A stretch of DNA of 64,000 nt from Alphaproteobacteria bacterium (GTDB lineage Bacteria > Pseudomonadota > Alphaproteobacteria > CAAHEQ01 > UBA3637): assembly GCA_017559525.1 (NCBI GenBank), contig JAFYRI010000011.1:1-64000 (forward strand). Reading direction: 5' to 3'. The notes under the pieces were generated by a model. It saw only the letters and a list, made by a program, of their open reading frames with translations. It did not search any database and was not told the origin of the DNA. Shown here piece by piece: positions 36,709 to 46,324 of this stretch (its first letter is position 1; each line of letters begins with the position of its first letter). Both the position numbers and the translations under genes were made by a program.

Positions 36709-37407
36709 ATGAATATTCCCCACCACGTCGCAATTATTATGGATGGCAATGGCCGTTGGGCTCAAAAAAGAGGCCTCCCCAGAACAGCGGGGCACAAGGC
36801 TGGTGGGGAGACTCTAAAAAAAGTATTACCGTATCTTAAAAAACGTGGTGTAAAAGTTGTTACGCTATATGCTTTTTCTTCCGAAAATTGGGCGCGTCCA
36901 AAAGATGAGGTCGATACATTAATTAAGTTGTTTCGCGACTATCTAAACAATGATGTTAATGAACTCAAAAAACAAAAAACTCGAATTTCCTTCATTGGGA
37001 ACAGGCACAAATTTCCAGATGATATCATTCAAAAAATGAATGAATTAGAACTGGATACAGAAAACAACAAAGATTTTCATGTTGTATTAGCTTTAAGCTA
37101 TGGTGCTAGAGACGATATTACTGAGGCGATCAAGCAAATTGTAGGACAGGCTGTTATCGGCATGATTAAGGGCGATAATATTACGACAGAACTTGTTCGC
37201 GAAACGTTATCCACACATCATATTCCAGATCCAGATTTAATTATTCGCACCAGTGGAGAACAACGTCTTAGCAACTTCTTGCTATGGGAAGCTGCATACA
37301 GCGAATTTTATTTCCCCAAAGTTCATTGGCCCGATTTTAACGAAACCGAAGTAGATAAAGCATTAGAAGTTTATACCTATCGCAACCGCCGGTTCGGAAA
37401 AGTTTAA
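36709..37407 (+). CDS. uppS: Undecaprenyl diphosphate synthase
   Basis: 232 residues. UppS makes the C55 lipid carrier for cell wall and O-antigen. MDGNGRWAQKRGLPRTAGHKAG contains the catalytic Asp and the diphosphate-binding region. YAFSSENW and the C-terminal IRTSGEQRLSNFLLWEAAYSEFYF are the other conserved blocks. It is followed by a weak hairpin with T run and a convergent gene that breaks the usual uppS-cdsA link. Confidence 0.97.
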   Translation: MNIPHHVAIIMDGNGRWAQKRGLPRTAGHKAGGETLKKVLPYLKKRGVKVVTLYAFSSENWARPKDEVDTLIKLFRDYLNNDVNELKKQKTRISFIGNRHKFPDDIIQKMNELELDTENNKDFHVVLALSYGARDDITEAIKQIVGQAVIGMIKGDNITTELVRETLSTHHIPDPDLIIRTSGEQRLSNFLLWEAAYSEFYFPKVHWPDFNETEVDKALEVYTYRNRRFGKV

Positions 37408-37449
37408 AAAAAGAGGGCAGAATACCCTTTTTTTATTTGATTAATATAT

Positions 37450-38070
37450 TTAATTACGTTGACGTTCCGATAGTGTTTTCAATAGACGCTTTTTCCCAAA
37501 ATCTGTTGCTGCACCACCTAAAAAAAGACAAGCAACAGATAATACAGTTGCACACCGAAATACATTTTTGCTGTTTTGTAATTGTTGCTGGCAAGTTTGT
37601 GTTGTCTGTTGTGCTTTACTTAAAGCAATCATTCTATCCTGATAGATAGGACTTTCAACTGGCATATATCTTCTTAAATCATTCATTTTATCATCATTAA
37701 GATTTTGCATCCATTTTGTACCGCCATACCAAAACATACTACCTGTTGCAATCGTTAATGCTATACCGGATACCCCTCCAAGAAACTTCTGCTCGCCATC
37801 ATACAGATGCTCACGCCCTACTAACCCCAGAAGAAAAAGACCTCCATACAAAAAGTATTTTGACGTATGAAACATAATATCCTTTCCTTTTTGTCTTTTT
37901 CGTTGTACTGAACGAATATAGGAAATCTCCGGCGAATTAACATTTTCGGGAATTTTTAAATCTTGGTATTCACAATTACATCCATACAGAATTGCCCCAT
38001 AACCAAAAGTTAAGGCTGCCGGAGTTAAAAAACATGCCGTCATTATTGAAACTTCACGCATCTCACTCAC
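37450..38070 (-). CDS. Unknown membrane protein inserted between uppS and cdsA
   Basis: About 206 residues if translation starts at GTG 38070, which has AGGAG 7 bases upstream. Longer in-frame starts (up to 38118) lack a ribosome site. Hydrophobic segments lie near the N-terminus (TACFLTPAALTFGYGAILYG), in the middle (two, around YGGLFLLGLVG and GVSGIALTIATGSMFWYGG) and near the end (VLSVACLFLGGA). A Gln-rich charged stretch (KAQQTTQTCQQQLQ) precedes the last. No family recognised. It is read against the operon, so it is probably a later insertion. Confidence 0.6.
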   Translation of the reverse strand: MSEMREVSIMTACFLTPAALTFGYGAILYGCNCEYQDLKIPENVNSPEISYIRSVQRKRQKGKDIMFHTSKYFLYGGLFLLGLVGREHLYDGEQKFLGGVSGIALTIATGSMFWYGGTKWMQNLNDDKMNDLRRYMPVESPIYQDRMIALSKAQQTTQTCQQQLQNSKNVFRCATVLSVACLFLGGAATDFGKKRLLKTLSERQRN

Positions 38071-38172
38071 TTTATTTCTCCTGAATTTACTCATTTCTTG
38101 TAGTGTACAATCTATCATATTTTTATATACACGTCAACTTTTTTGGCTCAGAAGTGCTCCAGAACATAACGC

Positions 38173-38201
38173 TTGACAAGAGCCTAAAAATCTGCAATAT
38201 T
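38173..38201 (+). promoter_or_regulatory. Promoter of cdsA
   Basis: A perfect TTGACA (-35), a 17-base spacer and AATATT (-10), about 27 bases before cdsA. It would restart transcription after the opposing gene. Confidence 0.6.
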
Positions 38202-38227
38202 TTGACTAATTAACATAAGGAGAAAAT

Positions 38228-39067
38228 ATGATAGTTTCAAATTTAGCTTTACGTACGATATCGGCCACTATTTTGGCTCCATTAGTTCTTGGAATAATTT
38301 GGTTTGGTGCGCCAATATATGAAACATATGCTATCCCACTTTATACCGTTTTGATGGCCATTTTTGGCGCTGGATTAGCATGGGAATGGGATAAAATGTT
38401 TAATAAACAAATAACCGTTGGCGGATTATGGACTGTTATTATTGCTTGTTTAACCGCTTTTTTAACAAAGGACAACCCCCAATTTGCTTTATGGTTAATG
38501 TTGCTAGGAACTGTAGTTGTCTATTTTAAATCAGCTCGTTCTTTAGCAATGGCCTTTGGTGTGTTATATATTTGCATTCCGGTTATGGCTTTAAGCTATA
38601 TTTACTTCATTAATGACTCTATTTCTCGTGAATTAGTTTTGTGGTTGTTCTTCGTTGTATGGGCAACAGATATAGGCGGTTATGTCATTGGTTGTACATT
38701 TAAAGGCCCTAAGATTGCACCTAAAATTAGCGCAAAAAAAACATGGTCTGGTTTTATTGGCGGCGTTTCTTTTGCTGCTATTGTCGCTTACTTCTTTGCG
38801 TTAATCTTAAAATCATACGATTATTTAAAAGATATGGATTTCACACGTGTTACTTGGATTTTAGTTGGCAGTGCAATAATCTTATCTATCTTTTCACAAA
38901 TTGGTGATTTCTTTGAATCTTTCATTAAACGTCGTTTAAACTTAAAAGATTCAAGCAATATTATTCCTGGTCACGGTGGATTATTTGATCGTGTTGATGG
39001 ATTATTGTTTGCATCAACTTTAATGGGAGTTGTTTTGTTTATTATTAATCAAGGGTGGTTTAAATGA
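38228..39067 (+). CDS. cdsA: Phosphatidate cytidylyltransferase
   Basis: 279 residues with about eight membrane segments. CdsA makes CDP-diacylglycerol, the precursor of all phospholipids. The C-terminal signature is seen: SQIGDFFESFIKRRLNLKDSSNIIPGHGG(L)FDRVD as spread over residues 235-265, with its conserved Asp and Lys residues. AAGGAG precedes the ATG. It overlaps rseP by 4 bases, and the dxr gene usually found between them is absent. Confidence 0.96.
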   Translation: MIVSNLALRTISATILAPLVLGIIWFGAPIYETYAIPLYTVLMAIFGAGLAWEWDKMFNKQITVGGLWTVIIACLTAFLTKDNPQFALWLMLLGTVVVYFKSARSLAMAFGVLYICIPVMALSYIYFINDSISRELVLWLFFVVWATDIGGYVIGCTFKGPKIAPKISAKKTWSGFIGGVSFAAIVAYFFALILKSYDYLKDMDFTRVTWILVGSAIILSIFSQIGDFFESFIKRRLNLKDSSNIIPGHGGLFDRVDGLLFASTLMGVVLFIINQGWFK

Positions 39068-40176
39068 TTGAGAGTTTTTTAAATAGTGGATTATATCTAT
39101 TTGCTTTTGTATTGGTATTATCAATCGTTGTCATGGTACATGAATGGGGACATTTTGTAATTGCCCGTTTGTGTGGCGTGAAAGTCACTCACTTTTCATT
39201 GGGTTTTGGCCGTGTTTTATGGAAAAGAACTGATAAAAAAGGTACACAATGGCAAGTATGTTTATGGCCTCTTGGTGGGTATGTTAAAATGCTGGGCGAT
39301 GAAGATGCTGCCAGCGCAAAAACAGATACAGCAAAGATCCCGGCAAAAGAACAAAAATATATGTTTGCATCTCAACCATTACACAAACGAGCAGCTATTA
39401 TTTTTGCCGGACCAGCAATGAACTATATTTTTGCCATTTTGTTGTTTACAGGTATCTTTTTCATTATTGGTCGCAGCACCGTTCCACCTGTTATTCACGA
39501 ATTTTTAGAAGTATCCCCTGCGCGTGAAATAGGTTTGATGCAAGGAGACCGAATTGTTAACATTAATGATCATGAAATTAATGAATGGTCCGACATACTT
39601 CGTGTCATGCGTATTGCCGAATTTGGCAAAGATTTAAAAATTATTGCTGACAGAAATGGACAACAATTAACATTTCATGTTACCCCAATTTATCATGAAG
39701 AATATAAGGATAAATTACCTCGTATCGGTATTAAAATGAATTATGAAGCTCTAGAGCATCAAAAAATGGACTTTTTGGAGGCAATTACAACATCTACAAA
39801 ATTAGTTTATACAATCACATCCGACACATTAAAATATTTAGGACAAATTCTATTAGGAAAACGTGATGCTGACGGCATGCGAGGCCCCCTTGGAATTGCT
39901 GAAATGTCTGGTGATGCATTCAAAGGTGGATTAGAAGTTTTAATTTTATTCATTGCGAATATTTCCGTTGCAATTGGATTTATGAATCTTTTACCTATTC
40001 CTTTATTAGACGGTGGTCATTTGTTCTTTTACGCAATTGAAGCAATCATTCGTAGACCACTATCTGAACGTATTCAAAACGCCCTATTATGGATTGGGGT
40101 ATCATTATTGGTTACATTGTTAATGTACACAATGTTTTTAGATATTCCCCGAATTTTTGAAAGGATCTTCGGATGA
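39064..40176 (+). CDS. rseP: Site-2 protease RseP
   Basis: 370 residues. RseP cuts membrane-embedded anti-sigma factors and leftover signal peptides. HEWGH (H26, E27, H30) is the zinc site and LLPIPLLDGGH near 320 carries the third ligand. One PDZ domain (about 150-235: REIGLMQGDRIVNIND) is present, where E. coli has two. Four-base overlaps join it to cdsA and bamA. Confidence 0.96.
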   Translation: MIESFLNSGLYLFAFVLVLSIVVMVHEWGHFVIARLCGVKVTHFSLGFGRVLWKRTDKKGTQWQVCLWPLGGYVKMLGDEDAASAKTDTAKIPAKEQKYMFASQPLHKRAAIIFAGPAMNYIFAILLFTGIFFIIGRSTVPPVIHEFLEVSPAREIGLMQGDRIVNINDHEINEWSDILRVMRIAEFGKDLKIIADRNGQQLTFHVTPIYHEEYKDKLPRIGIKMNYEALEHQKMDFLEAITTSTKLVYTITSDTLKYLGQILLGKRDADGMRGPLGIAEMSGDAFKGGLEVLILFIANISVAIGFMNLLPIPLLDGGHLFFYAIEAIIRRPLSERIQNALLWIGVSLLVTLLMYTMFLDIPRIFERIFG

Positions 40177-42434
40177 AAAAAGGAATTGTTTTTTTATTAG
40201 CAGGTACAATTTTATCTGGAACAACTATGGCAGAAACATTAAATACAGTTTCAATTAATGGAACTGCCAGAATTGAAAACCAAACTGTGATGAATTATTT
40301 AAATTTAAAAACAGGAAATGACATATCTGATGTAGATATAGATAAGGCTACAAAAACATTGTTTGGAACGGGCCTATTTTCTGACGTAAAAATCACAATG
40401 GATAATGGGAACTTAACAATCAAAGTCCAAGAAAATCCTATTGTTCATAATATATATTTCGAAGGCAACAAGAAACTAGATAACGATGCCCTAAAAAACG
40501 AAATTATGTTAAAACCTCGTACAATCTATACTCTTAACAAAATACAAGGAGACGCAGAACGACTATTAGAGGTTTACAAACGCAATGGTCGATTTGGTGC
40601 AACTGTTACCCCAAAAATTATAAAAAAAGATCAAAATCGTGTTGATGTCATTTTTGAAATTGACGAAGGTAATAAAACAACCGTAAAAAGCATTAACGTT
40701 ATCGGAAACTCTCATTTTTCAGATGATGAATTAAAAGATGTTATCATAACAAAAGAAAGCGCATGGTATCGTTTTTTAAACAGTACAGATACATATGATC
40801 CCGATAGATTAAATTATGACAAGGAACTATTAAGACGCTTTTATTTACAAAATGGATATGTAGATTTTAAAGTAAAAAATGCTGTTGCGGAATTAACTCC
40901 AAATAAAGAAGGGTTCATTATCACTTTCGATATTGAAGAAGGAAATCGTTATAAATTTATTCAACCAGACATAAAAGTCAACTTAACAGAATATAAAAAC
41001 ACAGATACATTACAAGAAAAAATAACTTTCAAAAATGGGATGTGGTTTAATGCTGATTTAATTGAAAGCACTATTACCAATTTAAATGATCACTTTTCTA
41101 ATTTAGGTTATGCCTTTGTTGATACAACACCCCATTTTGATAAAGATGAAAAAAACAAAACCGTTAAAATTACTTTTTCCGTTGCCGAAGGTGAAAAAGT
41201 ATTTGTTAACAAAATCGATATTACAGGTAATTCACGCACATTAGATAAAGTCATTCGTCGTGAATTTCGTATCAAAGAAGGAGATGCATTTAATGCGTCC
41301 AAATTACGTCGCAGTAAACAACGCGTTGAAAATTTAGATTACTTTGAAAAAGTCGATTTAAAAACAACACCAGTTTACGGTCAAAATGGAAAAACAGATA
41401 TTTCAATGGATGTTACCGAAAAAGCCACCGGGTCTTTCAGTATTGGTGTCGGTTGGTCATCATATGATGGATTGTTATTTGATACCGGCATTCAAGAACG
41501 TAATATTTTAGGTACCGGTAACACATTGGGATTAAATATGATGTTATCTCAACGTGAACAGCAATACACGGTTGGATTAACCAACCCATATTTTATGGAT
41601 AAAAATCTGTTGGCTGGCATTGATATTTTCCATACAACATTGGATAATGAAGATTACAGTTCATATAAATCAACCACAACTGGTGGTGCCATCAGATTTG
41701 GATGGAACTATACAGATTATTTACGTCAATCCATTCGCTATACATTACAAGAAGATGAAGTACGTGATATAGAAGAAGATGCCTCAATCTATATTAAAGA
41801 ACAAGAAGGACGCACTTCTTTATCTATGATTGGACAAGAAATCAGTTGGGATAAACGTGATAATCGTATCAACCCAACACAAGGTTTTTATACATCTTTC
41901 AGTGCTGATTATGCTGGTATTGGTGCCGATACAAAATTCGTTCGTTTAGGCATTATGGGTATACAATATTTTGAAATGGCCGAAGATGTTGTATTCTCAA
42001 TCCGAGGCGATGCTGGCCATATCTGGGGAACAGGCGACCAAGATGTTCGTATTAATCACAGATATTATTTGGGTGATTCATCCTTCCGTGGGTTTGAATA
42101 TGGTGGTATTGGTGCCAGAGATAAAGCCACTGGAGATGCTTTAGGTGGGAACTGGTATACAACAGCTTCTGCCGAGATACAATTCCCGTTGGGCTTACCT
42201 AAAGAATTGGGAATAAAAGGTAAAGTATTTTCTGATGCTGGTTTTATCGGAAAACCAGATGGTTATAATGCCTCCACAATGAACTATTCCAGCAAAATGC
42301 GTATGTCTGCTGGTACTGGTATTATGTGGCAATCTCCTATGGGAATGATAAACCTTGATTTTGCTTGGCCAATTATAAAAGAAGATTTTGATGAAACAAA
42401 AGTATTTCGTTTGAACTTTGGAAAGGCTTTTTAA
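40173..42434 (+). CDS. bamA: Outer membrane assembly factor BamA
   Basis: 753 residues. BamA inserts beta-barrel proteins into the outer membrane. A signal peptide ends TTMA at about 20. Five POTRA repeats cover ~25-420 and a 16-strand barrel the rest. The VRGF-type loop reads SSFRGFEYGG, and the C-terminal strand ends RLNFGKAF with the required terminal aromatic. It overlaps rseP and leads directly into the OmpH/Skp gene. Confidence 0.97.
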   Translation: MKKGIVFLLAGTILSGTTMAETLNTVSINGTARIENQTVMNYLNLKTGNDISDVDIDKATKTLFGTGLFSDVKITMDNGNLTIKVQENPIVHNIYFEGNKKLDNDALKNEIMLKPRTIYTLNKIQGDAERLLEVYKRNGRFGATVTPKIIKKDQNRVDVIFEIDEGNKTTVKSINVIGNSHFSDDELKDVIITKESAWYRFLNSTDTYDPDRLNYDKELLRRFYLQNGYVDFKVKNAVAELTPNKEGFIITFDIEEGNRYKFIQPDIKVNLTEYKNTDTLQEKITFKNGMWFNADLIESTITNLNDHFSNLGYAFVDTTPHFDKDEKNKTVKITFSVAEGEKVFVNKIDITGNSRTLDKVIRREFRIKEGDAFNASKLRRSKQRVENLDYFEKVDLKTTPVYGQNGKTDISMDVTEKATGSFSIGVGWSSYDGLLFDTGIQERNILGTGNTLGLNMMLSQREQQYTVGLTNPYFMDKNLLAGIDIFHTTLDNEDYSSYKSTTTGGAIRFGWNYTDYLRQSIRYTLQEDEVRDIEEDASIYIKEQEGRTSLSMIGQEISWDKRDNRINPTQGFYTSFSADYAGIGADTKFVRLGIMGIQYFEMAEDVVFSIRGDAGHIWGTGDQDVRINHRYYLGDSSFRGFEYGGIGARDKATGDALGGNWYTTASAEIQFPLGLPKELGIKGKVFSDAGFIGKPDGYNASTMNYSSKMRMSAGTGIMWQSPMGMINLDFAWPIIKEDFDETKVFRLNFGKAF

Positions 42435-42436
42435 GT

Positions 42437-43093
42437 ATGTGTAACAAACTAAAACAATCAAAATTATATCAAAAAATAAAATATATCATACAGCAACTGA
42501 AAATGAAAATACAAAACATTTCATCTAGCAATAAAAATAAATTAGGTATTTTAAGCGCGATTGTTTTATTGTTTTTCTTTAGTTCATATATTATGAAACA
42601 ACCACATACTTTCGTTGGTGTAATTAATATGGAGCGTGTACGAGAAATGGCTGAACCATATAAAGAAATTGAACGAGAAAAAGAAAAATATACTCAAATT
42701 TGGCGAACAAAATTTCGTGCAGAGCAGGAAATTTTAGATGAAGAAGATAAACAATTGGCTATTGCTCAAAAAAATAAAAGCATGAAGAAAAAAGCTTTTA
42801 AAGTAGCGCTAGACAATTTGCAAAAAAAATCGTTAGCTCTTCAAAAAAAATACCAAAAAGAGGCAACTAAGATTATGATGGCCTCAAATTCTGTGGAAAA
42901 ACAAATCGATGAGTTAACATTATTAACTATTGAAGAAGTTGCAAACAAAATGGGATATGATATCGTATTAACAAATGCATTATATGCAGCTTCTTCAATC
43001 GATATCACTCATCTTTTAATCGATGAATTAAACAAAAAATCCATCAAAATTAATTATCCAGATCCTGAAACTTTAACCCCCAACGATGAATAG
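42437..43093 (+). CDS. OmpH/Skp-like chaperone with an N-terminal membrane anchor
   Basis: 218 residues. Skp holds unfolded outer membrane proteins in the periplasm. INMERVREMAEPYKEIEREKEKY onward is the long coiled-coil arm typical of the family, and the end is GYDIVLTNALYAASSIDITH. It differs from Skp in having a ~37-residue basic segment before a single hydrophobic helix (~38-54) with no evident cleavage site. It may therefore be tethered to the inner membrane. Position between bamA and lpxD is the usual one. Confidence 0.85.
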   Translation: MCNKLKQSKLYQKIKYIIQQLKMKIQNISSSNKNKLGILSAIVLLFFFSSYIMKQPHTFVGVINMERVREMAEPYKEIEREKEKYTQIWRTKFRAEQEILDEEDKQLAIAQKNKSMKKKAFKVALDNLQKKSLALQKKYQKEATKIMMASNSVEKQIDELTLLTIEEVANKMGYDIVLTNALYAASSIDITHLLIDELNKKSIKINYPDPETLTPNDE

Positions 43094-43101
43094 GAATAAA
43101 A

Positions 43102-44184
43102 ATGGCTGATACTCGTTTTTTTAAAAAAGTAGAAAGTTTAACATTGGAACAAATTGCCAAAATCGGCGATGTAAAATTACCCGAAGGCATTGATGCATCT
43201 CGCTCATTCAAAGATGTAGCCGACCTACAAAAAGCTGGCAGCGATGATATTTCCTGGGCATTTATTCCAAAAGTGCGTGATCAATTAAAAGAAACAAAAG
43301 CCGGTGCCGTTATTGTACCGGAAAAATTCTTACAATTTGTGCCAGAAGGATGTGTTGCATTGGTTGCCAAAGATGCTCATCGTTCCTATGGTTTAATTGC
43401 TCAAGGATTTTATCCGTATCAATTTGAAGCCAACATTTCAGATAAAGCATTTGTTGATCCAACGGCTCAACTTGGTGAAGGATGTCGTGTTGAAGCCGGT
43501 GCATTTATCGGTGCAAATGTTGTTTTAGGTAAAAGTTGCCATATTAAAGCCAACGCCGTCATTGAAGAAGGCGTTCAAATGGGCGATAATTGCATTGTTG
43601 GTGCAACAGCCACCGTATCACATTGCATTGCCGGCAATAAAGTCTATATCTATCCGGGTGCACATATTGGTCAAGACGGCTTTGGTTTTGCTATGTCTCC
43701 GGAATTCGGCCCAACAAAAGTACCACAATTAGGTCGTGTTATCATTGGAAATGATGTTGAAATCGGTTCTTCTACAACAGTTGACCGTGGTGCTATGGGC
43801 GACACAGTCATCGGTGATGGTACACGCATTGATAACTTGGTACAAGTTGCTCACAACGTAAAACTTGGCAAATGCAATGTTATTGTATCTCAAGTTGGTA
43901 TTGCAGGTTCTTGTGAATTTGGTGACTTTGTTGTTGCTGGTGGTCAAGTTGGTTTTGCCGGACACTTAAAAATCGGTACAGGCGCACAAATTGCCGCTCA
44001 ATCAGGATTAATGAGTGATGTACCGGCTGGTGCCATTATGATGGGGTCTCCGGCTGTTTCACGTATTGATTATATGCGCCAAACACTTGCTGTTCAAAAT
44101 TTAGCTAAGAAAAAATCGGGCGATTCCAAAAAATTAACTTGGAAAGAAAAATTAGCTCTCGCATTAATGAAAAAGAAAGGATAA
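43102..44184 (+). CDS. lpxD: UDP-3-O-acylglucosamine N-acyltransferase
   Basis: 360 residues. LpxD adds the N-linked acyl chain in lipid A synthesis. The N-terminal uridine-binding domain (DISWAFIPKVRD, KDAHRSYGLIA) is followed by a left-handed beta-helix of hexapeptide repeats. The catalytic His sits in VQVAHNVKLG. fabZ follows after 5 bases. Confidence 0.96.
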   Translation: MADTRFFKKVESLTLEQIAKIGDVKLPEGIDASRSFKDVADLQKAGSDDISWAFIPKVRDQLKETKAGAVIVPEKFLQFVPEGCVALVAKDAHRSYGLIAQGFYPYQFEANISDKAFVDPTAQLGEGCRVEAGAFIGANVVLGKSCHIKANAVIEEGVQMGDNCIVGATATVSHCIAGNKVYIYPGAHIGQDGFGFAMSPEFGPTKVPQLGRVIIGNDVEIGSSTTVDRGAMGDTVIGDGTRIDNLVQVAHNVKLGKCNVIVSQVGIAGSCEFGDFVVAGGQVGFAGHLKIGTGAQIAAQSGLMSDVPAGAIMMGSPAVSRIDYMRQTLAVQNLAKKKSGDSKKLTWKEKLALALMKKKG

Positions 44185-44189
44185 GAAAA

Positions 44190-44681
44190 ATGACAGAAGA
44201 AGTAAAACAAGAAAATCAACCGGAAGTACAAACAGTACCGGAAATTACAATTAATGATATTTTAAAATTATTACCACACCGTTATCCGTTTTTGTTGGTA
44301 GACAAAGTTAAAGATTGTGTGCCTGGCGAAAGTGGTACAGGTATTAAAAATGTGACAATGAATGAACCGTTTTTCCAAGGACACTTCCCTGAAAATCCGG
44401 TTATGCCTGGCGTATTACAAATTGAAGCTATGGCTCAAACAGCTGGTATTATCGTATTGATGGCTTTCCCAGAAGAAGAACGTTCCGGAAACAGCGTATT
44501 CTTTATGACTGTTGATGATGTTAAATTCCGTAAGCCTGTCTTGCCTGGTGATACATTAGAATTTTATGTTACAAAAGAACAAGCCGTTCGCAATGTTTTC
44601 AAATTCCGTGGTATTGCAAAAGTAGATGGAAAAGTTGTTTCCCAAGCTACATTCAGTGCGATGGTGTTTAAAAAAGCCTAA
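44190..44681 (+). CDS. fabZ: 3-hydroxyacyl-ACP dehydratase
   Basis: 163 residues from the ATG at 44190, which has AAAGGA upstream. A longer frame upstream only overlaps lpxD. FabZ dehydrates 3-hydroxyacyl-ACP and competes with LpxA and LpxD for substrate. The hot-dog fold motifs are LPHRYPFLLVDKV (catalytic His), NEPFFQGHFPENPVMPGVLQIEAMAQ (Glu) and GDTLEF. An acidic ~20-residue N-terminal tail is longer than in E. coli. Confidence 0.96.
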   Translation: MTEEVKQENQPEVQTVPEITINDILKLLPHRYPFLLVDKVKDCVPGESGTGIKNVTMNEPFFQGHFPENPVMPGVLQIEAMAQTAGIIVLMAFPEEERSGNSVFFMTVDDVKFRKPVLPGDTLEFYVTKEQAVRNVFKFRGIAKVDGKVVSQATFSAMVFKKA

Positions 44682-44698
44682 TATAAAGGAGGTCCCCT

Positions 44699-45496
44699 AT
44701 GATTAAAATTCATCCTAGCGCCGTTGTCGATCCAAAAGCTGAAATCGGTGAAGATGTAGAAATCGGTCCATTTTGTACGGTTGGTCCAAATGTTAAAATC
44801 GGTGCCGGCACGAAATTAATTTCTCATGTTGTTGTTGACGGTTATACAACAATGGGGGAACGCAATACGGTTTACCCATTCGCGGCTCTTGGTTGTTTAG
44901 CACAACACAAACGTTCCGACGCACCAGATGCTCAATTAATTATCGGGGATGACAACGTTTTCCGTGAACATGTGACAGCTCATGTCGGTTCCGATGTGGA
45001 TAACAAAATCACAAAAATCGGTTCAAGAAACTGGTTTTTAGTGGCATCCCATATTGCACATGACTGTCTTGTTGGAAGTGATATCGTGATGAGTAACAAT
45101 GCCACTTTGGCTGGTCACGTTCATGTGGGTGACAAAGCCATCATCGGTGGTATGTCCGCGGTATTACAATTTACACGCATTGGAACAGGAGCCATGATTG
45201 GTGGTATGTGTGGTATCACTCGTGATGTTATTCCATTTGGTATTCAAATGGGCGGAGCACGTGCCGGTCTTGGTGGATTAAACTTAATCGGTTTACAACG
45301 TGCCGGTTTTGACAAAACAACTATTTTGGGATTACAACAAGCTTATAAAATGTTATTTAACAAGGAAGATGGCACATTCCAAGAACGCATTCAAAAAGTA
45401 GCTGGCGATATGGTCATGATGGCCAATCCATTGGTTGCCGAAGTTATTAAGTTTGTGCAAAATCCATCCAAAAATAACATTTTACAACCGGAGTAA
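44699..45496 (+). CDS. lpxA: UDP-N-acetylglucosamine acyltransferase
   Basis: 265 residues. LpxA starts lipid A synthesis. Hexapeptide repeats begin IHPSAVVDPKAEIGEDVEIGP. The catalytic His is in SHIAHDCLVG, and GGMSAVLQFTRIG follows. AAGGAGG before the ATG is one of the strongest ribosome sites in the run. Confidence 0.97.
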   Translation: MIKIHPSAVVDPKAEIGEDVEIGPFCTVGPNVKIGAGTKLISHVVVDGYTTMGERNTVYPFAALGCLAQHKRSDAPDAQLIIGDDNVFREHVTAHVGSDVDNKITKIGSRNWFLVASHIAHDCLVGSDIVMSNNATLAGHVHVGDKAIIGGMSAVLQFTRIGTGAMIGGMCGITRDVIPFGIQMGGARAGLGGLNLIGLQRAGFDKTTILGLQQAYKMLFNKEDGTFQERIQKVAGDMVMMANPLVAEVIKFVQNPSKNNILQPE

Positions 45497-45499
45497 AAA

Positions 45500-46324
45500 A
45501 TGACGAAAACAACGATGCAAAAGTTAGGAATTATTGCCGGAAACGGTTCTCTTCCTTGGGCTTTGATGGCTGAGTGTCAAAAACAAGGTCGCCCCTTTTG
45601 CGTCGTTGCTTTAAAAGGGCACACTAATCCGGATTTGATACCTGCCGATACTCCCGTTAAATGGATACGTCTTGGTGCCGTTGGCCAAGGATTTAATGAG
45701 ATGAAAAAACAGGGAGTCAAGGAAGTTGTTTTAATTGGTGGTGTACGTCGCCCTTCTCTAAAAGAATTGTGTCCAGATTTACAGGGTTTAAAATTTTTTG
45801 CAAAAATTGGCATCAAAGCACTAGGTGATGATGGACTACTTCGTTGTGTTATAAATGAGATTGAAACCGAAGGCTTTAAAGTCGTTGGTATTGATGATAT
45901 TATGCCTTCATTATTAGCTCCTAAAGGTGTTTTGGGCAAACACCATCCTTCCGAAATCGATCAAGCTGATATAATTAGAGGTTTTGACGTAGCCAAGGTT
46001 TTAGGTTCGGCCGATGTCGGACAAGCCGCTATTGTACAACAAGGTTTGGTATTAGCTGTTGAAGGAATTGAAGGAACTGCTGCTTTAATAAAACGCACAA
46101 AAACATTAAAACGTAGTGGAGATGGTGGTGTATTAGTTAAGGTATCAAAACCACAGCAAGAACGTCGCATCGATTTACCAACAATTGGACCAAACACTAT
46201 TCAAGACATATATGATGCAAATTTCAAAGGTGTTGCCGTTGAAGCTGGCAGTGTATTAATTGCCGAATGCGAACAAACTATTCAATTAGCAAACAAATTA
46301 GGTATTTTTATTGTGGGGGTATAA
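45500..46324 (+). CDS. lpxI: UDP-2,3-diacylglucosamine pyrophosphatase LpxI
   Basis: 274 residues (formerly DUF1009). LpxI does the step performed by LpxH in gammaproteobacteria, by attack on a different phosphate. LGIIAGNGSLPWALMAEC, VLIGGVRRPSLKEL, GVLGKHHPSE and GDGGVLVKVSKPQQERRIDLPTIG are diagnostic. It sits between lpxA and lpxB, as is typical for alphaproteobacteria. Confidence 0.96.
   Translation: MTKTTMQKLGIIAGNGSLPWALMAECQKQGRPFCVVALKGHTNPDLIPADTPVKWIRLGAVGQGFNEMKKQGVKEVVLIGGVRRPSLKELCPDLQGLKFFAKIGIKALGDDGLLRCVINEIETEGFKVVGIDDIMPSLLAPKGVLGKHHPSEIDQADIIRGFDVAKVLGSADVGQAAIVQQGLVLAVEGIEGTAALIKRTKTLKRSGDGGVLVKVSKPQQERRIDLPTIGPNTIQDIYDANFKGVAVEAGSVLIAECEQTIQLANKLGIFIVGV

Noticed and set aside
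40173..42434. Frameshift or truncation in bamA, based on length under 800 residues
   Set aside because: Five POTRA repeats and the complete barrel with its terminal Phe are present; 753 residues is within the family range.
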